A DNA stretch of 44,952 bases from Flavobacteriales bacterium (GCA_027065715.1 JAMONO010000045.1:1-44952); one strand, 5' to 3'; shown: positions 35,770-44,897, numbered from the stretch's first letter. Translations and numbers: made by a program. Notes: generated by a model not told the origin, from the sequence alone.

Positions 35770-37560
35770 ATGACAAAAATTTATACAAAAGGACAAGATC
35801 AAACCGAATTGATGGGGCACCCCATTGGTTTATTCGTGTTGTTTTTTACCGAAATGTGGGAGCGTTTCAGCTATTATGGCATGCGAGCCTTATTGGTAAT
35901 TTTTCTCACTTCCGAAATTATTAAAGGCGGTTGGGGTTGGACCAGAAAAGAAGCTTATGCTTTGTATGGTTGGTATGTTATGCTGGTATATTTTTTACCC
36001 ATGCTTGGCGGTTGGCTGGCAGACAACAAATGGGGACATGTAAAAACGGTTATCGTGGGGGCTTCCATTATTACTGCCGGACATGCTGCACTAGCCATTG
36101 CCGATATTCCGATTGAAGGTTTTGACCTTAAATTTGTTTTTTATATCGGTTTGCTTTTGTTGGTAGTCGGAACGGGTTTGTTTAAACCCAATATGTCGTC
36201 TATTGTGGGTAAAATGTATCCGCCACATAGCCCCAAAAAAGACGGAGCTTATACCATATTTTATATGGGCGTGAATGCCGGTGCCTTTATCGGGACCCTT
36301 TTGGTTGGTTGGATAGGAGAACATTACGGTTGGAAATTTGGTTTCGGATTGGCAGGTATTTTTATGCTCTTTGGTTTGTTGCAATTTTATTTTGCTCGAA
36401 ATATCTTCGGTGAAGCTGCCAATAAACCTCAACCCAAAAAGATTGATCTGCCCGAAGAAGAACTTAAAAAACGAGTATCGTGGACCAATTCGGATAAAAT
36501 GTTGGCTTTTGTCGGTGTATTTTTGGCTTTTACTTGGGTAAAACACGGTATTTTTGAAGTAATTTCTCGGGGCAAAAGTTTCCTGCCCAAAAATATTGCA
36601 AGTATCAACTTGGCAGGCAATGATATTCATTTGGATTTGGCTACCGTTTTCTTTTTAATATCCATAATCGTTTTTATAACTTTGGGACTGTCTCGTTTAA
36701 AACGTTACGAACCGGTCGAAAGAGATAGACTTACCGTAATATTTATCATAGCTTTTTTTGTAATTGCTTTTTGGGCGAGTTTTGAACAAGCCGGTACCAC
36801 CATGACCATTTTTGCCAAAGATTATACCAATAGGGTGCTAACCGAACATTGGGCAACCTTTTATAAAATTGTCGATACGATTATATCCATAGTTCCTATG
36901 CTTATATTGACTTATGTGATTTTTCAATTGGCTGTGAAAATTTTGGATAAATATCCTTTAACTGTGATTTTTACAACTATTAGTTTTATTATTATTTGGA
37001 TTTTGGTAATATTTAGAGTAAAAGACAAAGTATTGAATGTCAATCCATTGGTAGATACTACTTGGTTTCAAATATTAAACCCGGTATTTATTATTACATT
37101 GGCACCGTTGTATTCAAAAATTTGGAAAAAATACAAGCTTTCGGCAGCACAAAAATTCTTTATAGGATTTTTGCTTTTAGGTTCCGGGTTTGGTATGTTG
37201 GCTTTGGGGGCTTCGTCTATTCCTGCCGGTGCTCAAACGGCATCGGTTAGTATTATTTGGTTGGTTTTGGCTTATTATTTGCATACTATGGGTGAATTGG
37301 CCATATCGCCTGTGGGACTTTCGTATGTGAGCAAATTGGCGCCTCTGCGTATGACCGGATTTATGTTCGGTATATGGTATATCTTTACCGGATTGGCAAA
37401 TAAACTCTCCGGTTTAATGGCAGAAGCATCGGACGGTATAGCCGATAAGTTCGGTTTGTCAGGTTTCTTTTTGATTTTTACTATTGTACCTGTATTAGCC
37501 GGAATTATAATTTTGTCTTTGGATAAATTTTTAAAAAGTCGTATGCACGGAATAGATTAA
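35770..37560 (+). CDS. Proton-dependent oligopeptide transporter (POT family)
   Basis: A 596-residue major-facilitator membrane protein with about 14 membrane segments, which imports di- and tripeptides with protons. The POT signature ExxER is present as EMWERFSYYGMRALL (Glu28, Glu31, Arg32), and GTGLFKPNMSS and FYMGVNAGAFIG match the second family signature. The ATG at 35770 gives the usual N terminus ending in GHPIGLFVLFFTEMWERFS. It stands alone, but fits functionally with the exported peptidases that would supply its peptides. Confidence 0.94.
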   Translation: MTKIYTKGQDQTELMGHPIGLFVLFFTEMWERFSYYGMRALLVIFLTSEIIKGGWGWTRKEAYALYGWYVMLVYFLPMLGGWLADNKWGHVKTVIVGASIITAGHAALAIADIPIEGFDLKFVFYIGLLLLVVGTGLFKPNMSSIVGKMYPPHSPKKDGAYTIFYMGVNAGAFIGTLLVGWIGEHYGWKFGFGLAGIFMLFGLLQFYFARNIFGEAANKPQPKKIDLPEEELKKRVSWTNSDKMLAFVGVFLAFTWVKHGIFEVISRGKSFLPKNIASINLAGNDIHLDLATVFFLISIIVFITLGLSRLKRYEPVERDRLTVIFIIAFFVIAFWASFEQAGTTMTIFAKDYTNRVLTEHWATFYKIVDTIISIVPMLILTYVIFQLAVKILDKYPLTVIFTTISFIIIWILVIFRVKDKVLNVNPLVDTTWFQILNPVFIITLAPLYSKIWKKYKLSAAQKFFIGFLLLGSGFGMLALGASSIPAGAQTASVSIIWLVLAYYLHTMGELAISPVGLSYVSKLAPLRMTGFMFGIWYIFTGLANKLSGLMAEASDGIADKFGLSGFFLIFTIVPVLAGIIILSLDKFLKSRMHGID

Positions 37561-37602
37561 TAAATTGATATAAAATACGTATATTTTTTAATTATTTATA
37601 AA

Positions 37603-37744
37603 TAAAAACTGTCTCAAAATAGATTATCAGTTGACATGGCAGCTATGTCATTCTCCAACTGTGCGTGAAAAAGCAAACTATTTAAGTGCAAGATTGTTGC
37701 AATAAACAGGGGCTGTAAAGTTTAATATTTTGAGACAGTTTTTA
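37603..37744. mobile_element. MITE-like element with 19-base perfect inverted ends
   Basis: The arm TAAAAACTGTCTCAAAATA at 37603-37621 is the exact reverse complement of 37726-37744. The 142-base unit has no coding frame. AAAT flanks both sides if the element is counted from 37604 to 37743, a possible 4-base target duplication, though in AT-rich DNA. The TGTCTCAAAA core recurs elsewhere in the window. It abuts the ndk stop and could also act as a terminator. Confidence 0.6.
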
Positions 37745-37749
37745 AATTA

Positions 37750-38175
37750 TTATCGGTTAAACATTTCACGTCCCGAAAAATGAAAAGCAGCTTCAATAAG
37801 TGCGTTTTCATCACTATCCGAACCGTGAATGGCATTTTCGCCGATTGATTTGGCATACAAATTTCTAATAGTTCCCGGTGCTGCTTCTGCAGGATTGGTT
37901 GCTCCAATAAAAGAACGAAAATCTTCAACGGCATTTTCTTTTTCCAAAACAGCCGCAACAATGGGTCCTCGTGTCATGAATTCAACCAATTCGCCAAAAA
38001 ACGGACGTTCTTTGTGAATTTCGTAAAACAACTCCGCATCGCGTTTTGAGAGTTGTGTCATTTTCATGGCTATAATTTTAAAGCCGGCTTGGTTAATTTT
38101 TTCCAAAATGGCTCCAATATGACCGTTTTCAACCGCATCGGGTTTGATCATGGTAAAGGTAATGTTTCCTGACAT
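37750..38175 (-). CDS. ndk: Nucleoside diphosphate kinase
   Basis: A 141-residue kinase that balances nucleoside triphosphates by phosphate transfer through a histidine. The active-site His117 lies in NAIHGSDS; other signs are [11 protein letters not shown] (8-18) and [15 protein letters not shown]. Length is normal. It is a lone leftward gene with a -7 element upstream and the inverted-repeat element directly downstream. Confidence 0.97.
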   Translation of the reverse strand: MSGNITFTMIKPDAVENGHIGAILEKINQAGFKIIAMKMTQLSKRDAELFYEIHKERPFFGELVEFMTRGPIVAAVLEKENAVEDFRSFIGATNPAEAAPGTIRNLYAKSIGENAIHGSDSDENALIEAAFHFSGREMFNR

Positions 38176-38200
38176 TTGTTCTAGTTTTTTTAGTTTGAGG

Positions 38201-38208
38201 CAAATTTA
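38201..38208 (-). promoter_or_regulatory. -7 promoter element for ndk
   Basis: TAAATTTG read leftward, matching TAnnTTTG, 26 bases before the ATG at 38175. Confidence 0.5.
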
Positions 38209-38321
38209 CATAATTTTTTTGTTTATTTAATGTTTAAATGTATGCCAAAATTGAGTTGAATTTATATAAACTTGTAGTTGGGTGTAAACCATAAAAATAC
38301 ATTTGAATTGAAATTTAATAA

Positions 38322-38359
38322 AAAAACGCAAGTTCCTTAACCGGATAGCTTGCGTTTTT
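38322..38359 (-). terminator. Intrinsic terminator of the adhesin gene
   Basis: An eleven-pair stem (AAAAACGCAAG, 38322-38332, with CTTGCGTTTTT, 38349-38359) downstream of the leftward gene ending at 38386. Confidence 0.85.
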
Positions 38360-38385
38360 AGGTTTTATAAAGATTTATTTGTAAA

Positions 38386-40041
38386 CTATTTAACCAGTTT
38401 TTGAGTATAGCTGTTATTTTTTTGATCAATAATTGTAATGATATAATTGCCTTTTGGCAAGCTACTGATATTCAGATGGTTGGTGTTTTTTGCTTGTAGA
38501 ATTAATTGTCCTTTTATATCAAAAATCTTAATAGCCGAAGCTATACTGTTTTCGGGCATATTGACATATAAATCCTTTTGAACGGGATTGGGATAAACTT
38601 TAATATTTGAGCTGTTGCATGTAATATTTCCAAGCGCATCCAGTTCGTCTATTTTGATATCATCTATCGCAAAATCGTCTTTGTTTAAACTTCTGGCAGG
38701 TTCATTTACCACAAAACAAAATTGAGTAGTTGAAGGTAAGTTAAAACCGGATAAGTCTATGATTTTTTTCTCCCAACCATTTGTATTAGCGTTATTTGTA
38801 AAAATACTTATCCAATTGGTTCCGTCAAAAGCCAATATTTCAAAATTTACATTCATATCACCTTCATTGTTGCTTAAAATATATAATGAAATAGCCGGAG
38901 TGGTTAATCCGGAGATGTCAATTTTGGGGCTATACATTTTGGTGCCGTTGGGTGAAGGTTCTCCGGCGTCCAATACAAAGGCAAAATAACCGCCGCTTTC
39001 GGTTTGTGTTCCCGAAGCACTTCCTGCGTTACCAATATGTGCCGTAGCAGTTAAACTATTGACAAAGTGCCAAAATTTTTGGTCATTGTCCACCGATTGA
39101 TCCATACCGTCCGGAATATTGCCGTTGTTTTCAAAATCGATAGAATACGGAGCGGAAACCGTAGGATAGTCGCAAGTGGTAAATGTCCAAACAGGAGAAC
39201 TTTCGCCCGACATGTTTACAGCGGAAGCTTTCCAATAATAAGTGGTATTAAAATGAAATGTTTTGGGTCGTGCTTCAAAGTTATCAGGGTGTCCCAAAAT
39301 ATTCAAATGGTTTGCTTGTGTGCCGAACCACAAATCATATTGTGATACGTTACCGCCACTGGTCGGTGCTTCCCAACTTAAGTCGATGCGTGAAGTTTGG
39401 GTATTGGTTATTTGAATATTTTGTGCACCGTCCGCAGGAGTTGGATTTTGAGTAGGACCCGGTACTTCAACAGGTTCCATGGTTACATCGTCGATATACC
39501 ATTCGTCACCGTCTCCGTCATCATCATAATTGATAAAGGCAATATAAATGGGTTGTCCTATGTATGCCGATAAATCAACGGTATGTTCTTCAAAATTTAA
39601 AGGAGCTGTTGCTTCATCAATGGTTTCCAAAGTAGTAAAATCACTGATAACGTCTTGTGAAGTTGTTGAAACCCTGATTTGAAAATTACCGTCATATTCG
39701 TCATCATAAGCTTGTTTAAAGAAAAAATGAAGCACATGATGTTCGTTTGTCGGAGTGAATTGTGGTGTAACCAACCAAGCTTCATAGGTATCAGAGAAAC
39801 CAAAACTTGATATGGCAGAAAAGTCGCCGGTATGTGCCCAACCGTATGTTTGATATGCTTGTTCAAAATCATCTTGTTGCATCCATTCAATATCAAAGGC
39901 ATCATCGGGGTCAGCACAGTTTTCCATGGTTATCCAACCGGCAGGCGGAAAAGTGCCACTTTCAAAAGTTTCCGTTAAAATTTGTGCTTTTATATTTATT
40001 GAATAAAATAGTAAAAGCGTAATAATTGTTACATTTTTCAT
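38386..40041 (-). CDS. Secreted adhesin-like protein with type IX sorting domain
   Basis: A 551-residue exported protein. Signal peptide about 1-19. A choice-of-anchor J / cleaved-adhesin type domain follows (FESGTFPPAGW near 24 to about 190), then a fibronectin-III-like domain (about 205-290, DLSWEAPTSGG and YYWKASAVN), and a second jelly-roll domain (about 295-470). The last 70 residues, from VYPNPVQKDLYVNMP to YTQKLVK, are a type A type IX secretion sorting domain, which implies export across the outer membrane by the T9SS and surface attachment. No protease motif was seen. Single gene with its own promoter and terminator. Confidence 0.9.
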   Translation of the reverse strand: MKNVTIITLLLFYSINIKAQILTETFESGTFPPAGWITMENCADPDDAFDIEWMQQDDFEQAYQTYGWAHTGDFSAISSFGFSDTYEAWLVTPQFTPTNEHHVLHFFFKQAYDDEYDGNFQIRVSTTSQDVISDFTTLETIDEATAPLNFEEHTVDLSAYIGQPIYIAFINYDDDGDGDEWYIDDVTMEPVEVPGPTQNPTPADGAQNIQITNTQTSRIDLSWEAPTSGGNVSQYDLWFGTQANHLNILGHPDNFEARPKTFHFNTTYYWKASAVNMSGESSPVWTFTTCDYPTVSAPYSIDFENNGNIPDGMDQSVDNDQKFWHFVNSLTATAHIGNAGSASGTQTESGGYFAFVLDAGEPSPNGTKMYSPKIDISGLTTPAISLYILSNNEGDMNVNFEILAFDGTNWISIFTNNANTNGWEKKIIDLSGFNLPSTTQFCFVVNEPARSLNKDDFAIDDIKIDELDALGNITCNSSNIKVYPNPVQKDLYVNMPENSIASAIKIFDIKGQLILQAKNTNHLNISSLPKGNYIITIIDQKNNSYTQKLVK

Positions 40042-40075
40042 AATAATTTGTGATTTTTATTGATTAATTTGAATT

Positions 40076-40083
40076 CAAATATA
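40076..40083 (-). promoter_or_regulatory. -7 promoter element for the adhesin gene
   Basis: TATATTTG read leftward, matching TAnnTTTG, 35 bases before the ATG at 40041. Confidence 0.5.
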
Positions 40084-40169
40084 TAGTAATTTTTATTAGA
40101 ATAAAAAAAATTGAAAAAAAATATTTAAAAAAAGTGTCAAAAATCTTATTTTTAACCGGTCGAATTGAT

Positions 40170-40177
40170 TAAATTTG
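40170..40177 (+). promoter_or_regulatory. -7 promoter element for mdh
   Basis: TAAATTTG, matching TAnnTTTG, 28 bases before the ATG at 40206. Confidence 0.5.
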
Positions 40178-40205
40178 GTTGCTTTAATAATAAAAAATTA
40201 TAATT

Positions 40206-41147
40206 ATGAATAAAAAAGTAACCATAATCGGTGCCGGAAATGTTGGTGCCACCGTAGCAGATGTAGTTGCCAAAAAAAATATTGTCAATGAAGTGGTATT
40301 AATCGATATCAAACCCAATTTTGCAGAAGGAAAAGCTTTGGATATTTGGGAATCATCACACATCAATTATTTTGACACCAAAGTTAAAGGTTATACCGAC
40401 GATTATTCAAAAACAGCCGACTCTGATGTAGTGGTAATAACTTCGGGTGTTCCGCGTAAGCCGGGTATGAGCCGCGACGATTTGATAGGTATCAATGCCA
40501 AAATCATGAAAGAAGTATCGCAAAAGGCTTTTGAATATTCGCCCAATGCCAAGTTTATCATCGTTGCCAATCCGTTAGACGTTATGACCTATACCGCCTA
40601 CTTGGCAACCGGATTGCCTCGCACACAAGTGTTTGGTATGGCAGGAGTTTTGGATACCGCACGTTTTGAAGCTTTTATTGCCGAAGCTTTAAATGTATCG
40701 CCCAAAGATGTAAAAGCCATGCTTTTGGGAGGACACGGCGATACCATGGTGCCACTTCCGCGATTAACCAGTGTCAGTGGTATTCCGTTGCCCGAATTAA
40801 TGGACCCCGAAACCATTCAACAATTGGTAGAAAGAACCAAAAAAGGAGGTGGTGAAATTGTAAAACTTTTAGGCACTTCTGCTTGGTATGCCCCCGGTGC
40901 CGCCGCTGCCGAAATGGTTGAAGCCGTAGTGTTAAATTCTCATAGAGTATTGCCCGTATGTGTTATGCTTGACGGCGAATACGGACAACACAATGTAGCA
41001 CTCGGTGTACCTGTTAAGTTGGGATATAACGGAATTGAAGAAATTATAGACCTTAAATTATTACCCGACGAAATGGCTCTGATGGAAACCTCAGCCAATC
41101 ATGTAAAATCCGTTATGAAAGTTTTGGACGATTTAAAACTTTTTTAA
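40206..41147 (+). CDS. mdh: Malate dehydrogenase (LDH-like type)
   Basis: A 313-residue NAD-dependent enzyme of the citric acid cycle that interconverts malate and oxaloacetate. NAD loop GAGNVGAT is at 9-16. Substrate arginines Arg84 and Arg90 lie in GVPRKPGMSRDD, whose Arg at 84 marks malate rather than lactate use, and Arg153 is in DTARF. The proton-relay His177 is in GGHGDTMVPL. It is a single gene closed by a terminator at 41207. Confidence 0.96.
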   Translation: MNKKVTIIGAGNVGATVADVVAKKNIVNEVVLIDIKPNFAEGKALDIWESSHINYFDTKVKGYTDDYSKTADSDVVVITSGVPRKPGMSRDDLIGINAKIMKEVSQKAFEYSPNAKFIIVANPLDVMTYTAYLATGLPRTQVFGMAGVLDTARFEAFIAEALNVSPKDVKAMLLGGHGDTMVPLPRLTSVSGIPLPELMDPETIQQLVERTKKGGGEIVKLLGTSAWYAPGAAAAEMVEAVVLNSHRVLPVCVMLDGEYGQHNVALGVPVKLGYNGIEEIIDLKLLPDEMALMETSANHVKSVMKVLDDLKLF

Positions 41148-41206
41148 GTCCCGTCAGGTATTTATTGCCAAAAGATTACATTTGGGAATTTATGGTTCAA
41201 ATTCTT

Positions 41207-41234
41207 AAAAGCCGGAAAATTATCCGGCTTTTTT
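41207..41234 (+). terminator. Intrinsic terminator of mdh
   Basis: A ten-pair stem (AAAAGCCGGA, 41207-41216, with TCCGGCTTTT, 41223-41232) and a T-run. Confidence 0.9.
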
Positions 41235-41304
41235 AGTATTTGTCATATTATTTTATGGATTTTTTCCTATATTTATTGTCAAAATAATTTTAAAATCTAC
41301 AGCT

Positions 41305-43425
41305 ATGAAAATTTATGATGACAAACACATTAAAAATGTTGCTTTTGTTGGAGCCCACGGCAGCGGCAAGACTACGCTTGCCGAAACCATGTTATTTGAA
41401 GCAGGATTGCTTAACAGACGGGGAACCGTAGAAAATAAAAATACCGTCTCGGACTTTACCGATATTGAAAAAGAAAGACAAACTTCCATTTTTGCCACAC
41501 CACTTCATACCGAATGGCGTAACTATAAAATCAATATTATTGATACCCCCGGATTAGACGATTTTATCGGCGAAGTTATATCAGCCATGCGTGTATCAGA
41601 TACAGCCCTTATGGTTATTAACGGACAACACGGAGTAGAGGTGGGAACCGAAATTATTTGGAACTATATTGACCGATTTAATCGCCCTACCGTTTTTGTT
41701 ATCAACCAAATAGACCATCCCGATGTAAAATATGACGAAGCCTATAACAGTATTGTCGAATTGGTAGGAAAAAATGCCGTAAAAATTCAATTTCCTTACA
41801 AAACACCCGATGGACGTCAAGCCATTATTGACGTATTAAAAATGAAAATGTATGTTTTTGGACCCGACGGCGGCAAACCCGAAAAACACGATATACCCGA
41901 AGAACACAAAGAAATGGCAGAGATGCTACACAATGAATTGGTCGAAAAAGCCGCCGAAAACGATGAAGAACTCATGGAACTCTTCTTTGAAAAAGGCACT
42001 TTAAATGAAGATGAAATGAAATTGGGAATAAAAAAAGGAATGCTCAATTTGGAATTATTTCCGGTATTCGTAATGTCGGCTCTTAACGATATGGGTAGCG
42101 GACGTTTAATGGGTTTTATAGACAACGTAGCCCCTTCGGCACAAGATATGCCTGCCGAACCAAGTTTGGAAGGTGAAATAATTGAACCCAAAGTCGATGC
42201 ACCGACATCGGTATTTGTTTTTAAAACCAAATATGAACCCAATGTGGGAAAAATTTCTTATTTTAAAGTTAAATCCGGCGAAGTAAAATCAAGTGATAAG
42301 TTGATGAACAGCCGCACCGGTGAGTTGGAAAATATGGGACAACTTTACATTATTAACGGTAAACAACGCGAAGCGGTTGAAAAACTGGTAGCCGGAGACA
42401 TAGGTGCTGTCATCAAACTTAAATCTACCGAAACCAGCGATACTTTGCGTCATCCCGAACATAAAATTACTTTTAAACCCATTCAATTCCCCGCTCCGAG
42501 AATCAGAAAAAGAGTAAAAGCCACCAATAAAAACGAAGAAGAAAAACTACAAGAAGCTTTGAAAAAAAATCACAGTCAAGACCCGACGGTTGTTGTTACT
42601 TATGATAAAGAAATGAAACAACAAATTTTGGCTTGTCAAGGTGAATTGCACTTGGCTATTATCGATTGGATGTTGCAAAAAGAATACGGTATTAAAGCGG
42701 AATTTGAACAGCCTCGAATTTCGTATCGTGAAACCATACAACGCTCTGCACAATCGAGTTATCGCCATAAAAAACAATCGGGAGGTGCCGGTCAGTTTGG
42801 CGAGGTGCATCTAAAAATTGAACCTTACTACGATGGTATGCCCGATCCCGATAGTTTTCCGGTTCGCGGAAAAGAAGAAGATGAACTGCCATGGGGCGGT
42901 AAATTGGTATTTATCAATTCGATAGTCGGCGGGGTTATTGATGCACGATATTTACCTTCAATCAAAAAAGGTATTTTGGAAGTAATGGAAGCCGGTCCAT
43001 TAACCGAATCGCCGGTTCGCGATGTGCGTGTGATTGTTTACGACGGTAAGATGCACCCCGTAGATTCCAACGATATATCATTCAAAATAGCCGGTGCCAA
43101 TGCTTTTAAACAGGCTTTCTTAGATGCCAATCCGAAACTTTTGGAACCTATTCAAGAGGTTACGGTTAAGATGCCCGAAGAAATGATGGGAAATGTAATG
43201 ACCGACTTGCAAAGTCGTCGAGCTATTATTATGGGTATGGAAACAGCCGGAAAATATCAAAAAATAAAAGCACGTGTGCCATTGGCGGAAATGTATCGAT
43301 ATTCAACCACTTTACGTTCCTTAACCCAAGGACGCGGTACATTTACTTCCGAATTTGTAGGATATGAACTCGTGCCGCAAAATGTGCAAGATGAATTGAT
43401 CAAAGCCAATAAAAAAGAAGATTAA
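41305..43425 (+). CDS. EF-G-like translational GTPase (second, divergent type)
   Basis: A 706-residue protein with the five-domain layout of elongation factor G. P-loop GAHGSGKTT is at 16-24. Two core motifs differ from true EF-G: the G3 motif is DTPGL (80-84), with Leu84 where EF-G has the catalytic His, and G4 is NQID (134-137) instead of NKxD. EF-G-like paralogues with altered DTPGx motifs are known in several phyla, so this is probably not the main fusA. Its role (ribosome recycling, stress or other) is not shown by the sequence. It stands alone between mdh and the inverted-repeat element. Confidence 0.88.
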   Translation: MKIYDDKHIKNVAFVGAHGSGKTTLAETMLFEAGLLNRRGTVENKNTVSDFTDIEKERQTSIFATPLHTEWRNYKINIIDTPGLDDFIGEVISAMRVSDTALMVINGQHGVEVGTEIIWNYIDRFNRPTVFVINQIDHPDVKYDEAYNSIVELVGKNAVKIQFPYKTPDGRQAIIDVLKMKMYVFGPDGGKPEKHDIPEEHKEMAEMLHNELVEKAAENDEELMELFFEKGTLNEDEMKLGIKKGMLNLELFPVFVMSALNDMGSGRLMGFIDNVAPSAQDMPAEPSLEGEIIEPKVDAPTSVFVFKTKYEPNVGKISYFKVKSGEVKSSDKLMNSRTGELENMGQLYIINGKQREAVEKLVAGDIGAVIKLKSTETSDTLRHPEHKITFKPIQFPAPRIRKRVKATNKNEEEKLQEALKKNHSQDPTVVVTYDKEMKQQILACQGELHLAIIDWMLQKEYGIKAEFEQPRISYRETIQRSAQSSYRHKKQSGGAGQFGEVHLKIEPYYDGMPDPDSFPVRGKEEDELPWGGKLVFINSIVGGVIDARYLPSIKKGILEVMEAGPLTESPVRDVRVIVYDGKMHPVDSNDISFKIAGANAFKQAFLDANPKLLEPIQEVTVKMPEEMMGNVMTDLQSRRAIIMGMETAGKYQKIKARVPLAEMYRYSTTLRSLTQGRGTFTSEFVGYELVPQNVQDELIKANKKED

Positions 43426-43441
43426 TAATTTTGTTCATAAT

Positions 43442-43562
43442 TGAGGTTGTCTCAAAAGACTGATATTTTTGTCATACGCCATTTGCGGAAGTGATAATTC
43501 TGTTTGTTGATAATTTGCAAACCGACTTTTATTAACTTGCAGATGCTTTTGAGGCAACCTCA
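43442..43562. mobile_element. MITE-like element with 17-base inverted ends
   Basis: Left arm TGAGGTTGTCTCAAAAG (43442-43458) and right arm CTTTTGAGGCAACCTCA (43546-43562) are inverted copies with one mismatch. The 121-base unit has no gene. It shares the GTCTCAAAA core with the element at 37603-37744. It lies between the EF-G-like gene and the Crp/Fnr gene. Confidence 0.55.
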
Positions 43563-43605
43563 TCAAATATATTTGGACAATTTTTTGTTCCTCTAATTTA
43601 TGTAT

Positions 43606-43619
43606 TTGCTTACAAGCAA
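43606..43619. repeat. Short palindrome upstream of the Crp/Fnr gene
   Basis: TTGCTT and AAGCAA flank an AC centre. It lies 22 bases upstream of the larger palindrome at 43641-43663. It could be a second regulator site or chance. Confidence 0.3.
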
Positions 43620-43637
43620 CCTTTCTTAATATTTTAA

Positions 43638-43666
43638 TTGACATACAACAGTGTGTTGTATGTAAT
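43638..43666 (+). promoter_or_regulatory. Palindromic operator and likely promoter of the Crp/Fnr gene
   Basis: ACATACAACA (43641-43650), a GTG centre and TGTTGTATGT (43654-43663) form a perfect 10+3+10 palindrome ending 19 bases before the ATG at 43683. A TTGACA box (43638-43643) overlaps its left edge and TGTAAT (43661-43666) its right edge, so a bound protein would block the promoter. Autoregulation by the Crp/Fnr product is the natural guess. Confidence 0.6.
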
Positions 43667-43682
43667 TATCGAAAAATAAAAA

Positions 43683-44264
43683 ATGGACGAATTAATCAAT
43701 AATTTTTCAAAATATATATCAGTAAATAATTCCGACATTGAAGTTATTAAACAAATATTTAAAAAAAAGACCTACGATAAAGGCGAATTATTAATTGAAC
43801 AAGGGAAACGAGCAGATAAATTATTTTATATTGAGAATGGATTAGTAAGAATGTATTTTATTGATGAAAAAGGTAATGAAATACATACCTATTTTGCAAC
43901 GGATAATAGTTTTATAACATCATTTAGCGGATTTATTAATCAACATTTATCAGCCGAAAATATAAAAGCAGTTCACAAAACCAAAGTTTTTTACTTGAAT
44001 TATACGGATTTCGAAAAAAAAAATAATTTTATAAATAAATTTAGGATACTTTTTGCCGAACAAAATCTCGTATGTATAAAGAAAAGACTTGATTTGTTAC
44101 AAAATTCAAAAGCTATTGAAAAATACAACTACTTTTTAAAAAACACCGATAAAAAGATAATTAACGGAATACCATTATATCAAATAGCAAGTTATTTAGG
44201 AATAACCGCTGAAAGTTTAAGTCGGATTAGAAAAAATCAATTTCTTACCAAAAGTCAAGAATAA
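43683..44264 (+). CDS. Crp/Fnr family transcriptional regulator
   Basis: A 193-residue regulator. An N-terminal cyclic-nucleotide-binding-type beta barrel covers about 10-120 (GELLIEQGKRADKLFYIENGLVRMYF). The C terminus has a helix-turn-helix with IPLYQIASYLGITAESLSRIRK (about 162-183). No cysteine cluster of the Fnr iron-sulfur type is visible. The gene is more AT-rich than the housekeeping genes to its left, with many AAA, ATA and TTA codons, which may mean later acquisition. A palindromic operator lies just upstream. The membrane-protein gene follows after 47 bases and is the likely partner or target. Confidence 0.9.
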   Translation: MDELINNFSKYISVNNSDIEVIKQIFKKKTYDKGELLIEQGKRADKLFYIENGLVRMYFIDEKGNEIHTYFATDNSFITSFSGFINQHLSAENIKAVHKTKVFYLNYTDFEKKNNFINKFRILFAEQNLVCIKKRLDLLQNSKAIEKYNYFLKNTDKKIINGIPLYQIASYLGITAESLSRIRKNQFLTKSQE

Positions 44265-44311
44265 TTAATAAGCCGAAAAGTAATTTTGCCAAAACTTTAA
44301 GATTTTGAATT

Positions 44312-44836
44312 ATGGTAAATTTACAACAAAACAAGAAAGTATTAATTATTTTTGGCTTACTTACAAGCATAATGTTTATTATCGTTATGTTTATTGTCAA
44401 TCCGTTAATTGACGGAAAAACAGGTTTAGAAGTAATAAAATTGCAATTGGCATTTAAAACAAATTTAGGAAAGTCAATAATTGAAAAATGGAACGAAACG
44501 GGACAAAATAACTTTTTGAAATATATTTATACCGATTTTATTTATGCATTTTCATATTCTATATTTTTATCAAGCATATACTTGCATAAATTATTAAAAA
44601 ATAATATTCAAATTTCAACCAAACATATTATGATTTTATCAATTCCCATTATTGCCGGTATCTTTGATATGATAGAAAATACTATTGAGATAATATTTAT
44701 AAAAAGTCCAAATAATTTTTCGGAATTGCTCTTCTTCCTCCATTCAATACTATCATTACTAAAATGGCTTACTTTTCCTATAATATTGTATTTTCTATTG
44801 AAAAGAAACTATGCACAACAAAATATTAATTCATAG
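44312..44836 (+). CDS. Small integral membrane protein of unknown function
   Basis: A 174-residue protein with about four or five membrane segments (near 9-30, 70-90, 103-122, 135-160) and charged ends; residues 30-70 look extracytoplasmic. I do not recognise the family. It starts 47 bases after the Crp/Fnr regulator on the same strand with the same AT-rich codon use, so the two are probably one transcript. A signalling or stress role is only a guess from the neighbour. Confidence 0.7.
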   Translation: MVNLQQNKKVLIIFGLLTSIMFIIVMFIVNPLIDGKTGLEVIKLQLAFKTNLGKSIIEKWNETGQNNFLKYIYTDFIYAFSYSIFLSSIYLHKLLKNNIQISTKHIMILSIPIIAGIFDMIENTIEIIFIKSPNNFSELLFFLHSILSLLKWLTFPIILYFLLKRNYAQQNINS

Positions 44837-44897
44837 TCGTTAATTGCTTAACTAACAGGTTGTTATATGTTTTTCTGCAAAATTCTTCAAATTTTGC

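Noticed and set aside
44312-44836. Membrane protein as a toxin partner of the Crp/Fnr gene
   Set aside because: It is large for a membrane toxin, has several segments, and nothing in the regulator resembles an antitoxin.
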